From the NCBI GenBank assembly GCA_017553035.1, contig JAFZNE010000088.1, forward strand, positions 1 to 64,000: a DNA stretch of 64,000 bases. Reading direction: 5' to 3'. Of this stretch, positions 26,799 to 36,392 are shown one piece after another; within the stretch, counting starts at the first letter, position 1; every line of letters starts with the position of its first letter. This DNA is from Lachnospiraceae bacterium. Its GTDB lineage: Bacteria > Bacillota > Clostridia > Lachnospirales > Lachnospiraceae. A program made the translations under genes and the position numbers. A model generated the notes under the pieces. That model saw only the letters and a list, made by a program, of their open reading frames with translations. It had not been told where the DNA came from and searched no databases.

Positions 26799-29609
26799 TT
26801 AGTCTTCGCCAAGCTTGAGGGCCTGCGAGATCTTCATCTTGAATACCTGGTTGATAAGTATGCTCAGACAGATGACAAACATCAGCGCGATGATTATCAG
26901 CAGTCTTACGACGTCGCTTCTCTGTGTGATAAGCTCGAGCGGAAGGACTCTGTCCGAAGCCGAGTATGCGATCTGGATGATGGGAACATACAGTACCGAA
27001 GCCACATATCCTATCACGAGTCCGAAGGCGATACCGAATACTCCTGTAAATACCTGCTCATTGATCAGCATTCGGATGACTTCCTTACGGCTCATACCCA
27101 TAGCCCTGAAAATACCGAACAGGAGCTCACGTGATTTTATCGAAAGCATCCAGTAGATAACATATCCTATTCCGCAGATCAGCAGGACAGTGATAAAACT
27201 CATGGTCAGGATTCCGTTGGTGCCCTGGAACAGCGGCTCGGAAGCGATCTCTTCTTTGGCTCTTACACCGTCGGCCATGCTTGTGATCATCAGGTTCTTC
27301 TCGGTTGCGAAATCGTAGAATCCGTCGGTCTTGCCTTCCATGTTTATCCAGACTTTGTAAGGATAAACGCCGATCTTTTCCTGAATGGTCGAAAGATGGG
27401 CGACGATCATGTACTTCTCTTCTATAGAAGTACTGCTGTCTTCCATAATATTGACAACGCTGGGTCTGTATGCGGGCCAGTAATCGAAGAACCCGTAAAC
27501 TACGGCCGTATTTGAGCCTTCAATTGTCTTGTCGTTTATTTCGTATGTGATCCTGTCCCCTATCTTGACACCGAGCTTATCCCTGAAATTAGAAGACATA
27601 AGCACAGCATCGGGATTGGTAGACAGCACGTTCAGATACTCATAAAAATCGTATTTGAGCAGACCGTCTTTCATCTTGGCCGCTTCGCCGAAGCTCTTGG
27701 TATCGATGCCCATAAGGTCTGTCTTTATCTTGGCTCCGGCAACGCTGATCGAAGCCGATTCGTTCGTAAATACCTTGGCAACGCCCTTGGCATTCAGCTC
27801 GATATATTTCGTAAAATCGGGCTCTCCGTAAACAAGCTCAAGTGTAGGATCGACCGCTACGAACGATGCGTTGTTCTTCCAGTATTCCTGTTCGACAATG
27901 TCGGTTCCGTAAACGTACTCCGTATTGTTTTCGGCATTTGCGAGGATCGTACGTGCTACGGTCGTATTGAACATACCGAAGGCAACGGTCAGGATCAGGA
28001 ATACCATGATAAATGCCTGTTTGTTGCCCGTCCTAACCAGCTGAAGGAAAGAAGTATACTCAGCCGGCTTCCAGCCCTTCTTACCTATATTGTAGATGAG
28101 CTTGACCAGAAGGTTCTGGATACGCAGCGAGATCATGCCCGCACCCAGGATAAACAATGATGAGCTCAGGAACAGCAGCGGATCGAGTGACTCTCCCGAA
28201 AGAACTCTTAAAAGGAGTTCATCCTGGCGGCTGTTGAATGAATAGAATCCATACAGCGACACTCCGAAAATAATAAAATCAAGATATAATTTCTTCCACA
28301 AAGGCTTATCACTGCGGCTTCTCTTACGTTTAACCGCAACGATACTTACCTTATCCCTCTTGAAGACGGGAAGCAATGTCATGATCATTGAAACGGCTAC
28401 CGCGATCAGGGCATAGATAAATACCTCTGATGTGATCTCGACTTTCAGGCTTCTCGGCGAATCGAATTTCAGGAATGCGCTTGATGCACCGAGTATCTTA
28501 CATATGAGCGCTCCGAGCGGTATACCGATCACAAATGAGATTCCCGAGAGCACGAACGACTGGAGCAGGTACATGGTAAGAACCTGTCTCTTGGAAGCTC
28601 CACGGCTCTTGAGCAATGCGATCTCGTTTTCTTCCATCTCGAGCATCTGTCTCGAGATCATGAAAATGAATGCGCACAGCAATACGATAACGGGAACCTG
28701 CAGTATGGCAAGCGTAGTTACGATCCTGTTTTCCTCACCCAGGAATTTTTCGATTAGTGCGGTATATGCCGGCTCTTCAAATGAAGAGTATATCGAATCA
28801 TGTTCTTCGACCAGTGCACGGGTCGTATTGAGGACCTCGGCCGCATGCTCGGGACGTAGCTTGGTATAATCAAGAAGTATCAGTCTCGAATCATTGTACT
28901 GGTAGGTAACCTTACTTCCGGTCGTGAACAATGATACGAAAAGATCGTAGTCCAGCAGCACGCTGTCAAAATATACATCGGGACCGTCCGTCCAGAAAGG
29001 ATCTTCCGCATCGGAGTTGGTATAGATACCTACGACCCTGATCTTGATCGGCGTATCATCGGAGAATTTGAATTTCTTGAATTCCATTTCCTCGCCGACA
29101 ACAAGGTTCAGATTGACCATGGCTGCCTGTGAAATGACAACTTCGATAAAGCCGTCGGCAGTTCTCTCCTTTGCAGGCAGGTTGCCGCTGAGCATTTCAG
29201 CATGCTTATCAAGATCCTTCAATGCTCCGAGATATATCTTCTGAACATCCTGGACGCCCTTGTGTACATTGAGCGAAGACGCCTCGTCGGACAGCATCTT
29301 GAGGTAGTTCACGTCAACAACGGCATCAATGCCGAGTGTCGAAGGAATCGCGTCTGCTACTCCGCGGATCCTGTCGGCCGAACCTCTTCCGCCTTTTTGT
29401 CTGACAAGACCGGTCGTACGGATCGTCATCGGATATTCATTGTTGGCTTCGAGATAGTTGGTAAACTCATCCGTAAGCATTCTGCGGCGCGTTGCATCCT
29501 GATACATCGGATTGCTGACGGTTATCGCGATAAGAAGGATATTGCCTATCAAAAGGCTTATAACCATCCATTTTTTATGCAGTATTCTCTGCAAGACAAG
29601 GTGAAACAT
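26799..29609 (-). CDS. Large FtsX-family ABC permease
   Basis: 936 residues from ATG 29609 (GGAGGG upstream). Layout: a first membrane helix near 15-35, an extracytoplasmic domain of about 260 residues, three helices near 300-420 with the FtsX signature EENEIALLKSRGASKRQV, a connecting helix pair (about 440-500), a second large outer domain (~555-795), and three C-terminal helices with LLFGIFRAMGMSRKEVIRM. This two-half arrangement is that of MacB/LolC-related exporters and mechanotransmission systems in Gram-positive bacteria. Likely moves or acts on an envelope substrate with the adaptors encoded just upstream. Confidence 0.9.
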   Translation of the reverse strand: MFHLVLQRILHKKWMVISLLIGNILLIAITVSNPMYQDATRRRMLTDEFTNYLEANNEYPMTIRTTGLVRQKGGRGSADRIRGVADAIPSTLGIDAVVDVNYLKMLSDEASSLNVHKGVQDVQKIYLGALKDLDKHAEMLSGNLPAKERTADGFIEVVISQAAMVNLNLVVGEEMEFKKFKFSDDTPIKIRVVGIYTNSDAEDPFWTDGPDVYFDSVLLDYDLFVSLFTTGSKVTYQYNDSRLILLDYTKLRPEHAAEVLNTTRALVEEHDSIYSSFEEPAYTALIEKFLGEENRIVTTLAILQVPVIVLLCAFIFMISRQMLEMEENEIALLKSRGASKRQVLTMYLLQSFVLSGISFVIGIPLGALICKILGASSAFLKFDSPRSLKVEITSEVFIYALIAVAVSMIMTLLPVFKRDKVSIVAVKRKRSRSDKPLWKKLYLDFIIFGVSLYGFYSFNSRQDELLLRVLSGESLDPLLFLSSSLFILGAGMISLRIQNLLVKLIYNIGKKGWKPAEYTSFLQLVRTGNKQAFIMVFLILTVAFGMFNTTVARTILANAENNTEYVYGTDIVEQEYWKNNASFVAVDPTLELVYGEPDFTKYIELNAKGVAKVFTNESASISVAGAKIKTDLMGIDTKSFGEAAKMKDGLLKYDFYEYLNVLSTNPDAVLMSSNFRDKLGVKIGDRITYEINDKTIEGSNTAVVYGFFDYWPAYRPSVVNIMEDSSTSIEEKYMIVAHLSTIQEKIGVYPYKVWINMEGKTDGFYDFATEKNLMITSMADGVRAKEEIASEPLFQGTNGILTMSFITVLLICGIGYVIYWMLSIKSRELLFGIFRAMGMSRKEVIRMLINEQVFTGVFGIAFGLVIGYVASVLYVPIIQIAYSASDRVLPLELITQRSDVVRLLIIIALMFVICLSILINQVFKMKISQALKLGED

Positions 29610-29624
29610 CTTACCCTCCAATTA

Positions 29625-30749
29625 TTAATGCAAAACTACGACATCTCCTTCATTGAGTCCCATAACAGCCCAATAGTTGTCTGCATTGACTCCTCCGGAG
29701 ATAAAATACTGCTTGAACTGGTGTCCGTCCTTGTAGAGGTTGACATATGTTCCGCCGTTGTCGGTCTCTACCGCTTTTTTGGGAACCAGTATCGCATTTT
29801 GCGTATGTATCGATTCATAACGGACGCTCACGTCCTCGCCGATCTTCATATTTGACGGATCGCCGATAAATGTTATGTACTTGGTCTTGCCGACCAGGTT
29901 ACTTGACAGGGTCGGGCTTGAACAAGAAGTCACGCGGCCGTCTATCAGTACATTCTGGGATTTCTGTACGCTGACAACCTGTACCGCCTGATTGTAGGAA
30001 AGGTTTTCACCTCCGCTTATTACTTCCAGTCTTACATTCTCGGTATCGTAAATAGAGCATATGTATGCCCAGTTATCAAGTGTCTGGCCTCTCCATATCC
30101 TGGAAATATTTGAGACCTTGCCTGACATGGGAGCCGTGATATATTGCGTTTCGCGAAGGCTCTTATAAGTACTCAGTGTAGCTTTCTGCGCCTCAATGAA
30201 GTCTTCTCTTTCCTGGAGCTCATCATTGTAGTTAACATACAATCTGTCATACAGAAGCTGTGCCACACGCCTGTCGGCTGCCGAAGGTGAACTCTCGGCA
30301 AGTGTTTTGTACCTGTTGAGGAGCTGGCTGTTGGTCGTGATGTAGGATTCGAGTGATTCTTCAAGCGCACCTATATATGCTTCGAGCTCGTCGACCGTCT
30401 CAACATTGACGGATAATGATACCTCGGCGATCGGGTCGCCGGTATTGACGAGGTCACCGTCCGATACGAGCATTCCCTGGAATATGACGTTTCCTCTGTT
30501 GATCTCATTGAAAACATATGAAACATTTTCATATACAATAGAAGCCCTGCAGACATCTTTTACTATGAATTCGCCCTTGGTTACGACTCCGGTCTGGACA
30601 TTTTCAACTACTTCATTATCATAAGCCGCAAAATACAGTTCGTCGCTGTTCTTGGGATTGTCGGCTCCGTGAACGGGCACGATCTGGCTTAAGATCAGCG
30701 TAAGAGAAAGGAAAACGGCTAAGGGCTTTTTTAAGTTAATTCTTGACAT
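29625..30749 (-). CDS. HlyD-like efflux adaptor with Sec signal peptide
   Basis: 374 residues. A signal peptide ends near VHGAD (about residue 29). A short biotinyl-lipoyl-like first half (VIFQGMLVSDGDLVNTGDPI), a coiled-coil hairpin (~115-195: DELEAYIGALEESL to FIEAQKATLSTYKSL) and a second lipoyl half (ITAPMSGKVSNI) followed by beta-barrel segments give the membrane-fusion-protein order. It is third of three adaptors; its start overlaps the preceding gene by 14 bases, with GAAGGAG before the ATG. No lipobox, unlike its two upstream neighbours. Confidence 0.85.
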   Translation of the reverse strand: MSRINLKKPLAVFLSLTLILSQIVPVHGADNPKNSDELYFAAYDNEVVENVQTGVVTKGEFIVKDVCRASIVYENVSYVFNEINRGNVIFQGMLVSDGDLVNTGDPIAEVSLSVNVETVDELEAYIGALEESLESYITTNSQLLNRYKTLAESSPSAADRRVAQLLYDRLYVNYNDELQEREDFIEAQKATLSTYKSLRETQYITAPMSGKVSNISRIWRGQTLDNWAYICSIYDTENVRLEVISGGENLSYNQAVQVVSVQKSQNVLIDGRVTSCSSPTLSSNLVGKTKYITFIGDPSNMKIGEDVSVRYESIHTQNAILVPKKAVETDNGGTYVNLYKDGHQFKQYFISGGVNADNYWAVMGLNEGDVVVLH

Positions 30750-31791
30750 AAACCATTTCTCCTTCCTGAAGACCTTCTATGATCTCCGTATAAGTCGAAT
30801 CGGAAACGCCTGTAACAACGTTCTTTCTGATCCTCTGATCATTTTCTACCACATATACGAACTGACCGTTGCTGTCCGAATATACCGCATTGGACGGGAT
30901 CGCGATAACACCTTCCTTGAAATCGGAAACGGTAATTATCGTAACATAGTCACCCGGTTTGAGGCTTATATCAGTCTCGCCTTTGATCCTGAATTTGGAT
31001 GTCGGGCTGATACCGTTCGTCGAAAGATCTTTCAGCTCTTTTTTGGTGTAAGGGATATATTCGATCTCGACACGCTGTCCGTCGACCAGTGCATAATAGT
31101 CATAAAGGCCTTTTATCACATTTTCACCAATAAAGGTACATGTGATCGTTACATCGCCTTCGGTCTCAAGCGCAACTACGCTGGAACCGGCTCTTACGAA
31201 AGTACCTTTGCGGGCGTTGAGCGCTGCGATCGCGGTAGTGTCCGCGGGTGCAAGGATGTAACGGAAACCGATGTCTTTCGATTCGAGCTGTTCGAGTCTC
31301 TCCTGCTTTATCTGAAGTTTCAGCTCGGCCTGTTCTTTTTCGTGCTTGACTTCAAGTTCTCTCTCGGCTGTATACTCTCCTGCCAGCTTTGCAAGCTCGA
31401 TCTCGGCATCAAGTTTTTTAAAACGCTCTTCATTCGAGCTCTTCAATTCCTTGATCTCGGATTTGAGGCTCTTGAGCTCATCATACTCTTTGCTTACGAG
31501 CGATGCGAGAACTTCGCCTTCCTCGACCTCGGTTCCGGGAGATACATAGATTCCGTATATGTAACCGTCAATATCAAATCCCAGTTCTTCGAATGCGGGA
31601 ACGATCGATGCGTCATACACGCTCGTCCGGCTCAGGTCCATTTTCGACGCGATCGCGCTGTCGAGCTTGGCATTGGCCGCCTCCATCAAAGTTGTGGTAT
31701 GCGTGCCGCCGCTGTTGCTTCCCGAACAGGAAGTCATCACCATGATCGCGGCAGTAAAGATTGCTGCTTTTATAAAAAGCTTTCGTTTCAT
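30736..31791 (-). CDS. HlyD-like adaptor lipoprotein (second of three)
   Basis: 351 residues. Lipoprotein signal with lipobox MTSC (Cys22) and a Ser/Gly/Thr linker. It has the split lipoyl domain (GIYVSPGTEVEEGEVLASLV and RYILAPADTTAIAAL), a Lys/Glu-rich coiled hairpin (~108-170), and C-terminal beta domains ending in GVSDSTYTEIIEGLQEGEMV, typical of RND/MacA-type periplasmic adaptors. In a monoderm cell it would sit on the outer face of the membrane next to the FtsX permease. Confidence 0.88.
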   Translation of the reverse strand: MKRKLFIKAAIFTAAIMVMTSCSGSNSGGTHTTTLMEAANAKLDSAIASKMDLSRTSVYDASIVPAFEELGFDIDGYIYGIYVSPGTEVEEGEVLASLVSKEYDELKSLKSEIKELKSSNEERFKKLDAEIELAKLAGEYTAERELEVKHEKEQAELKLQIKQERLEQLESKDIGFRYILAPADTTAIAALNARKGTFVRAGSSVVALETEGDVTITCTFIGENVIKGLYDYYALVDGQRVEIEYIPYTKKELKDLSTNGISPTSKFRIKGETDISLKPGDYVTIITVSDFKEGVIAIPSNAVYSDSNGQFVYVVENDQRIRKNVVTGVSDSTYTEIIEGLQEGEMVYVKN

Positions 31792-31821
31792 GTCCGTACC
31801 TCAAATGTAAAAAACTATTAC

Positions 31822-32889
31822 CTAACGCAGTATTACCGAAGAATTGGGTTCAACACCGCTCAAAATTTCAACATAATCGTTACCTATCAGTCCGACTTCA
31901 ACTTTCTGAAGCTCTCTTACACCGCTGTCGCTGAGTGTAAATACATAATAGTATTCGTCGGTGTTGTAAACCGTCAGACGGGGAAGCGCAAGAACCTGTT
32001 CATGTTTATCAAGCAGAAGTTTTACTATTCCGCTTGTTCCCATGGTAAGCGAAAAGTCGGGTTCGTCGAGTTCGAGCACTATCTTACCGGTTTCTTCATC
32101 TATCTGTGTTACCGTAACGGAATAAGTTTTCTGATTTGATAACTCTACTTCGGCAGCATCACCTGTTTCAAGGTACTGTACCGCATCCTTATCATCTGCG
32201 ACAAATGCGCAGACACTCGTATCAACGATGGTCACCGCAGTGGAATCGGTGGACGATGTCCAGTCTTCTATGCCTTCTTTTATCGAAAGCACGGTACCGT
32301 CGATCCCGGCGTATATACATGAATTTTCTATAATATACTGGTCTTTTTCGATCTGTTTGTTGCAGTAATCTATCTTTTTATTCGCGGTGATAATATTCTC
32401 TTCGCACTTTTCCTTACTTAAAATGTAGTCTTCTTTTGCCGCGAGCGAAACAGAAGGAGAATTGATCCGTGATTCATAAAAATCGATCATTTCATTCTGC
32501 TGTTGGATCTCAAGTTCGGATTCTCGTATCGACGATTCAAGATCAAACAGCTCTTTTTCTTTACTGCTTACATCGAGTTCGGCGATCAGATCTCCGGCTT
32601 TGACATCCTGGCCTTCTTCGGCATAGACGTGGGCAACCTTGAATCCGGCGATCTTGAACTTGAGCTTCTCTTCACTCAGCTGCGAATAAGTACAGTTGAT
32701 CGACTTTATAAGCTCGACATCCTTGATCTGCGCCAGAGCAAGATCATATTTATCAAATACGTTCTCAGTAGCTATCTTGACAGTCGGTCTTTCCTTGCCC
32801 CGGCCGCATCCCGAAAGAGATACCGTCAGGACCAGAGCTGCCGCTACTAATCCGGCTGTACGCTGCACGATCTTTTTTCTTTCTTTCAT
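31822..32889 (-). CDS. HlyD-like adaptor lipoprotein (first of three)
   Basis: 355 residues. Lipobox SLSGC with the lipidated Cys28. Split lipoyl motif (VAHVYAEEGQDVKAGDLIAE and CIYAGIDGTVLSIKEG), coiled hairpin about residues 105-190, beta-barrel and membrane-proximal domain ending in GLIGNDYVEILSGVEPNSSV. First gene of a six-gene operon: three adaptors, the FtsX-type permease, then two ATPases. The ribosome site is weak (only AGG visible). Confidence 0.88.
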   Translation of the reverse strand: MKERKKIVQRTAGLVAAALVLTVSLSGCGRGKERPTVKIATENVFDKYDLALAQIKDVELIKSINCTYSQLSEEKLKFKIAGFKVAHVYAEEGQDVKAGDLIAELDVSSKEKELFDLESSIRESELEIQQQNEMIDFYESRINSPSVSLAAKEDYILSKEKCEENIITANKKIDYCNKQIEKDQYIIENSCIYAGIDGTVLSIKEGIEDWTSSTDSTAVTIVDTSVCAFVADDKDAVQYLETGDAAEVELSNQKTYSVTVTQIDEETGKIVLELDEPDFSLTMGTSGIVKLLLDKHEQVLALPRLTVYNTDEYYYVFTLSDSGVRELQKVEVGLIGNDYVEILSGVEPNSSVILR

Positions 32890-32942
32890 CTGTAAAACCT
32901 AGTATACTCGTATAAAAATGAACTAAAAACATACAATTTTAC

Positions 32943-32971
32943 ATTATAACCACAAGGTTTGTATTTGTACA
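32943..32971 (-). promoter_or_regulatory. Possible promoter of the adaptor/permease operon
   Basis: Minus-strand TGTACA (32966-32971), 17-base spacer, TATAAT (32943-32948), about 54 bases before the start codon. The -35 is only a partial match. Confidence 0.45.
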
Positions 32972-33014
32972 TTATTTTATGTGCTTTTTAATCCTCATTT
33001 TTTGCTATATTAAA

Positions 33015-33051
33015 ACACCTCATCCGACCGCGAAGCGGTCGGATGAGGTGT
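33015..33051 (-). terminator. Terminator after pta
   Basis: A perfect 17-bp inverted repeat with a 3-base loop (ACACCTCATCCGACCGC, loop GAA). On the minus strand it is followed by TTTTAATA. It lies 32 bases past the pta stop. Confidence 0.92.
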
Positions 33052-33082
33052 ACATTTTGATTTACAGAATTTCTCTTTTGCT

Positions 33083-34078
33083 TTATTTCGCTGCAGCCTG
33101 TACTGCTGTAATAGCAATAACTCCGACGATATCTTCGGCGAAGCAGCCACGAGAAAGATCGTTAACGGGAGCGGCTATACCCTGCATAACGGGGCCGTAA
33201 GCTTCTGCCTTGGCAAGTCTCTGTACGAGCTTGTAACCGATGTTGCCTGCATCAAGGTCGGGGAAGATCAGGACATTGGCTTTACCTGCAACCGGTGAAT
33301 CAGGAGCCTTCGACTTACCTACCGAAGGAACGATCGCGGCATCGAGCTGAAGCTCGCCGTCAAGCATGATCTCGGGATAATTTTCCTTTGCGATACGTGT
33401 TGCTTCTACAACTTTTGTTACATCATCGTGCTTTGCGCTTCCCTTGGAAGAATGCGACAGCATTGCGACTCTTGCACTCTTTCCGGTAAGGAGCTCGAAG
33501 CTCTTGGCGGACAGTCCTGCGATCTCGGCAAGCTGATCGGGAGCGGGATTCTGGTTCAATCCGCAATCGGCAAATACAAATACTCCGTCCTCTCCGAATT
33601 CGCAATCCGGAACTATCATAAGGAAGAATGCAGATGCTGATTTAACTCCGGGAGCTGTCTTGAGGATCTGGAGGCAGGGCCTTAAGGTATTGGCTGTCGA
33701 GTGGCAGGCACCCGATACAACACCGTCGGCGTCACCGCACTTAACCATCATAACCGCATAAGTGGTGTAATCGTTGGTAAGTGATTCTCTTGCAAGCTCA
33801 GGGGTCATGCCCTTGGCCTGGCGAAGTTCAACAAGTTTGTCGATATACTGCTGAAGTTTGTCGGAATTCTTGGGATCGACGATCGTTGCGCCGGAAAGAT
33901 CAAGACCTTCACCCAGCTTGTCGATATCTGCCTTGGCTCCGAGAAGGACCACCTTGGCATTGCCCTCTTTCAATGTTGTTGCTGCAGCTTCAAGAACTCT
34001 GCGATCCTCTGCCTCGGGAAGAACGATCGTCTTGATCTCTTTTCTTGCGCGGGCTTTGATGTCATCTATAAAGCTCAT
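33083..34078 (-). CDS. pta: Phosphate acetyltransferase
   Basis: 331 residues, the short class lacking the N-terminal regulatory domain. It interconverts acetyl-CoA and acetyl phosphate. Motifs include IKARARKEIKTIVLPEAEDR, GDADGVVSGACHSTANTLRP and the C-terminal GPVMQGIAAPVNDLSRG. It follows ackA by 49 bases on the same strand; together they make acetate and ATP from acetyl-CoA. GGAGGGTAA precedes the ATG, and a strong hairpin terminator follows. Confidence 0.96.
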   Translation of the reverse strand: MSFIDDIKARARKEIKTIVLPEAEDRRVLEAAATTLKEGNAKVVLLGAKADIDKLGEGLDLSGATIVDPKNSDKLQQYIDKLVELRQAKGMTPELARESLTNDYTTYAVMMVKCGDADGVVSGACHSTANTLRPCLQILKTAPGVKSASAFFLMIVPDCEFGEDGVFVFADCGLNQNPAPDQLAEIAGLSAKSFELLTGKSARVAMLSHSSKGSAKHDDVTKVVEATRIAKENYPEIMLDGELQLDAAIVPSVGKSKAPDSPVAGKANVLIFPDLDAGNIGYKLVQRLAKAEAYGPVMQGIAAPVNDLSRGCFAEDIVGVIAITAVQAAAK

Positions 34079-34127
34079 TTGATTACCCTCCTATATTTTA
34101 TATGTATTCGAACTCTCTTTTATCCCT

Positions 34128-35339
34128 TTATTTTGAAACTACATCCTTGGTCTCTCTTGCGATAACGAGCTCTTCGTTGGTCGGGATAACAAGGATCTTA
34201 ACCTTGGAATCCTTGCCTGTGATATCCTTAACGGGTGTGCTGCAGCTGTCGGTATTCTTCTCTTTGTCTACCTGGATGCCGTAGTTCTCCATTCCGTCAA
34301 GAATGTCATTGATGATGAATCCGTTCCATTCGCTGATACCTGCGGTAAATACTATGCAGTCTACCCTGCCGAGAACAGCCATATAAGCTCCGACATACTT
34401 CTTGCAGTCATAAGCAAACTTGTCGAGTGCGAGCTGAGCCCTGCGACCTTCCTCGCCTCCCTTTTCAACCTGTGACCTTAAGTCACGGAAATCCGAATAT
34501 CCGCCCGACAGACCCTTAAGTCCGCAGTCATGATTCAGATAATAAGTGATCTCGTAAATATCCATGCCTTTCTTCTTGGCGAGGAATTCAACAGCGGAAG
34601 CATCGATGTCACCGGATCTGGTTCCCATGCAGACACCTGCAAGCGGAGTAAATCCCATCGAAGTATCCTGGCATACACCGCCCTTTACGGCACTGATCGA
34701 CGATCCGTTGCCCAGATGGCAGGTAATGATGTTGAGATCCTTGATATCTTTGCCAAGATATTCGGCTGCTTTGCCCGAAACGAACTTGTGGCTTGTTCCG
34801 TGTGCGCCGTAGCGTCTTACATGGAAGTTCTCGTAATCTTCGTACTTGATATTGTACATATATGCCTTCTCGGGCATTGTAAGATGGAATGTGGTATCAA
34901 ATACGAGTACCATGGGTACATTCGGCATAACTTCGCGGCATGCGATAACACCGGTGTAAGCATGAGGATTGTGGAGCGGGCCGAGTTCGAAGGTCTTCTT
35001 CATGCGCTCGAGTGATTCGTCCGTAACCAGTGTAGGCTCGGTAAAATATTCACCAGATGCAACAACTCTGTGTCCGACAGCGCTTATTTCATCCATGGAA
35101 GCGATAACGCCGTTCTCCTTGTCGACCAGAAGCGAAAGGATCACTTCTATCGCATCCTTGTGGTTTTTCAGTTCCTTTTCGATGATAATGTTGTCATTGT
35201 CACCTTTCTTGTGTTTGCAGAACGAACCGTCAATGCCGATCCTGTCGCAGTTACCCTTTGCAAGCACGCTCTCGTTTTCCATGTCGATAAGCTGATACTT
35301 AAGCGACGAACTGCCTGCGTTCAAAACCAGAACTTTCAT
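34128..35339 (-). CDS. ackA: Acetate kinase
   Basis: 403 residues, full length. It makes ATP and acetate from acetyl phosphate. Signature 1 VLNAGSSSLKYQL at residues 4-16, HRVVASGEYF, FDTTFH, and the ADP-binding HLGNGSSI segment are all seen. AGGAGG lies upstream of the ATG. The ROK kinase gene is 33 bases upstream, so a ROK-ackA-pta transcript is plausible. Confidence 0.97.
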   Translation of the reverse strand: MKVLVLNAGSSSLKYQLIDMENESVLAKGNCDRIGIDGSFCKHKKGDNDNIIIEKELKNHKDAIEVILSLLVDKENGVIASMDEISAVGHRVVASGEYFTEPTLVTDESLERMKKTFELGPLHNPHAYTGVIACREVMPNVPMVLVFDTTFHLTMPEKAYMYNIKYEDYENFHVRRYGAHGTSHKFVSGKAAEYLGKDIKDLNIITCHLGNGSSISAVKGGVCQDTSMGFTPLAGVCMGTRSGDIDASAVEFLAKKKGMDIYEITYYLNHDCGLKGLSGGYSDFRDLRSQVEKGGEEGRRAQLALDKFAYDCKKYVGAYMAVLGRVDCIVFTAGISEWNGFIINDILDGMENYGIQVDKEKNTDSCSTPVKDITGKDSKVKILVIPTNEELVIARETKDVVSK

Positions 35340-35372
35340 GTAAATTCCTCCTAAATAAAGCTTTAATTCAAT

Positions 35373-36248
35373 TTATGATGAGCATGCCGCATCGTAAGCG
35401 AGCTTCATGCATCCCATTACAGCCTGATCGCCCTCAAGACTTGAAGGAGTGATATATTCATCGATCTTCTTTATCTTTTCAGTATCGATATAGTCATTGA
35501 GAAGATGTACGACATCGCGCCTGATCATCGGGAACAGTTCCGCCCTGCTCATTACACCGCCTCCGAGAACGATCTTCTCGGGTGAAAGTGTAAGGATATA
35601 ATCAACCAGCGCCTGTGCAAGATAATAACTCTCATATTTCCAAACCGGGTCGCTCATGCTGACTTCCGCGGGATTGCACCCGAATCTCTCCATCAGCGCA
35701 CTTCCCGAAGCAAGTCCTTCGAGACAGTCCTTATGGTAAATACAGTTGCCCGGGAAAGTATCCTCGGGATGTCTCCTTACCATCACATGGCCTCCCTCGG
35801 GATGCAGCATCCCGTGAAGAAGCGATCCGTTGGCATACACGCCTATGCCGATACCTGTTCCGACAGTCATATACAATGCATTGGAAAGACCTTTCATGCA
35901 TCCGTATGTAACTTCACCAAGCACGGCACCGTTAACATCGGTGTCAAATCCGCACGGCACGTTCAGTGCCCTGCGAAGATTTCCTATCAGATCATAATTA
36001 CGCCACTGAACCTTCGTAGTGGATGTAATATAACCGTAAGTAGGTGATTTAACGTCGGGATCTACAGGTCCGAAGCTTGCCACCCCAAGGGCAATGATAC
36101 TGTTGGTCCTGAAAAAATCAATGATCTGAGGGACCGTAGTTTCCGGATCAAGTGAAATGATCCGCTCCTTCTTGATAATCCTGCCGTTTTCATCTCCTAT
36201 GGCGCAGACCATTTTGGTCCCGCCGCATTCTAAACCTCCAAGCAGCAT
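35373..36248 (-). CDS. ROK-family sugar kinase, fructokinase type
   Basis: 291 residues. ATP-binding GGLECGGTKMVCAIG at the N-terminus, catalytic Asp in CGFDTDVNGAVLGE, and the zinc site HPEGGHVMVRRHP...CIYHKDCLEGLASG, which matches the ScrK/GmuE-like fructokinase branch. Most likely phosphorylates a hexose, with fructose the best guess. It is the first gene of the ackA-pta group and divergent from tmcAL. CAGGAG lies upstream of the ATG. Confidence 0.85.
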   Translation of the reverse strand: MLLGGLECGGTKMVCAIGDENGRIIKKERIISLDPETTVPQIIDFFRTNSIIALGVASFGPVDPDVKSPTYGYITSTTKVQWRNYDLIGNLRRALNVPCGFDTDVNGAVLGEVTYGCMKGLSNALYMTVGTGIGIGVYANGSLLHGMLHPEGGHVMVRRHPEDTFPGNCIYHKDCLEGLASGSALMERFGCNPAEVSMSDPVWKYESYYLAQALVDYILTLSPEKIVLGGGVMSRAELFPMIRRDVVHLLNDYIDTEKIKKIDEYITPSSLEGDQAVMGCMKLAYDAACSS

Positions 36249-36328
36249 CTGTTTCTCCTGTTACAAAAATATAGTTTTTCTTTCCCCAAATAAACCCAAA
36301 ATTACTACACTATATCATAATAAGCCAT

Positions 36329-36357
36329 TTGCAAACAGAATACAAGTAGATTATAAT
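36329..36357 (+). promoter_or_regulatory. Promoter of tmcAL
   Basis: TTGCAA (36329-36334), 17-base spacer, TATAAT (36352-36357), 35 bases before the ATG of the next gene. Confidence 0.7.
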
Positions 36358-36392
36358 AAAAAAGCGATAAAAACTATACTTTAAGGAGTCTT

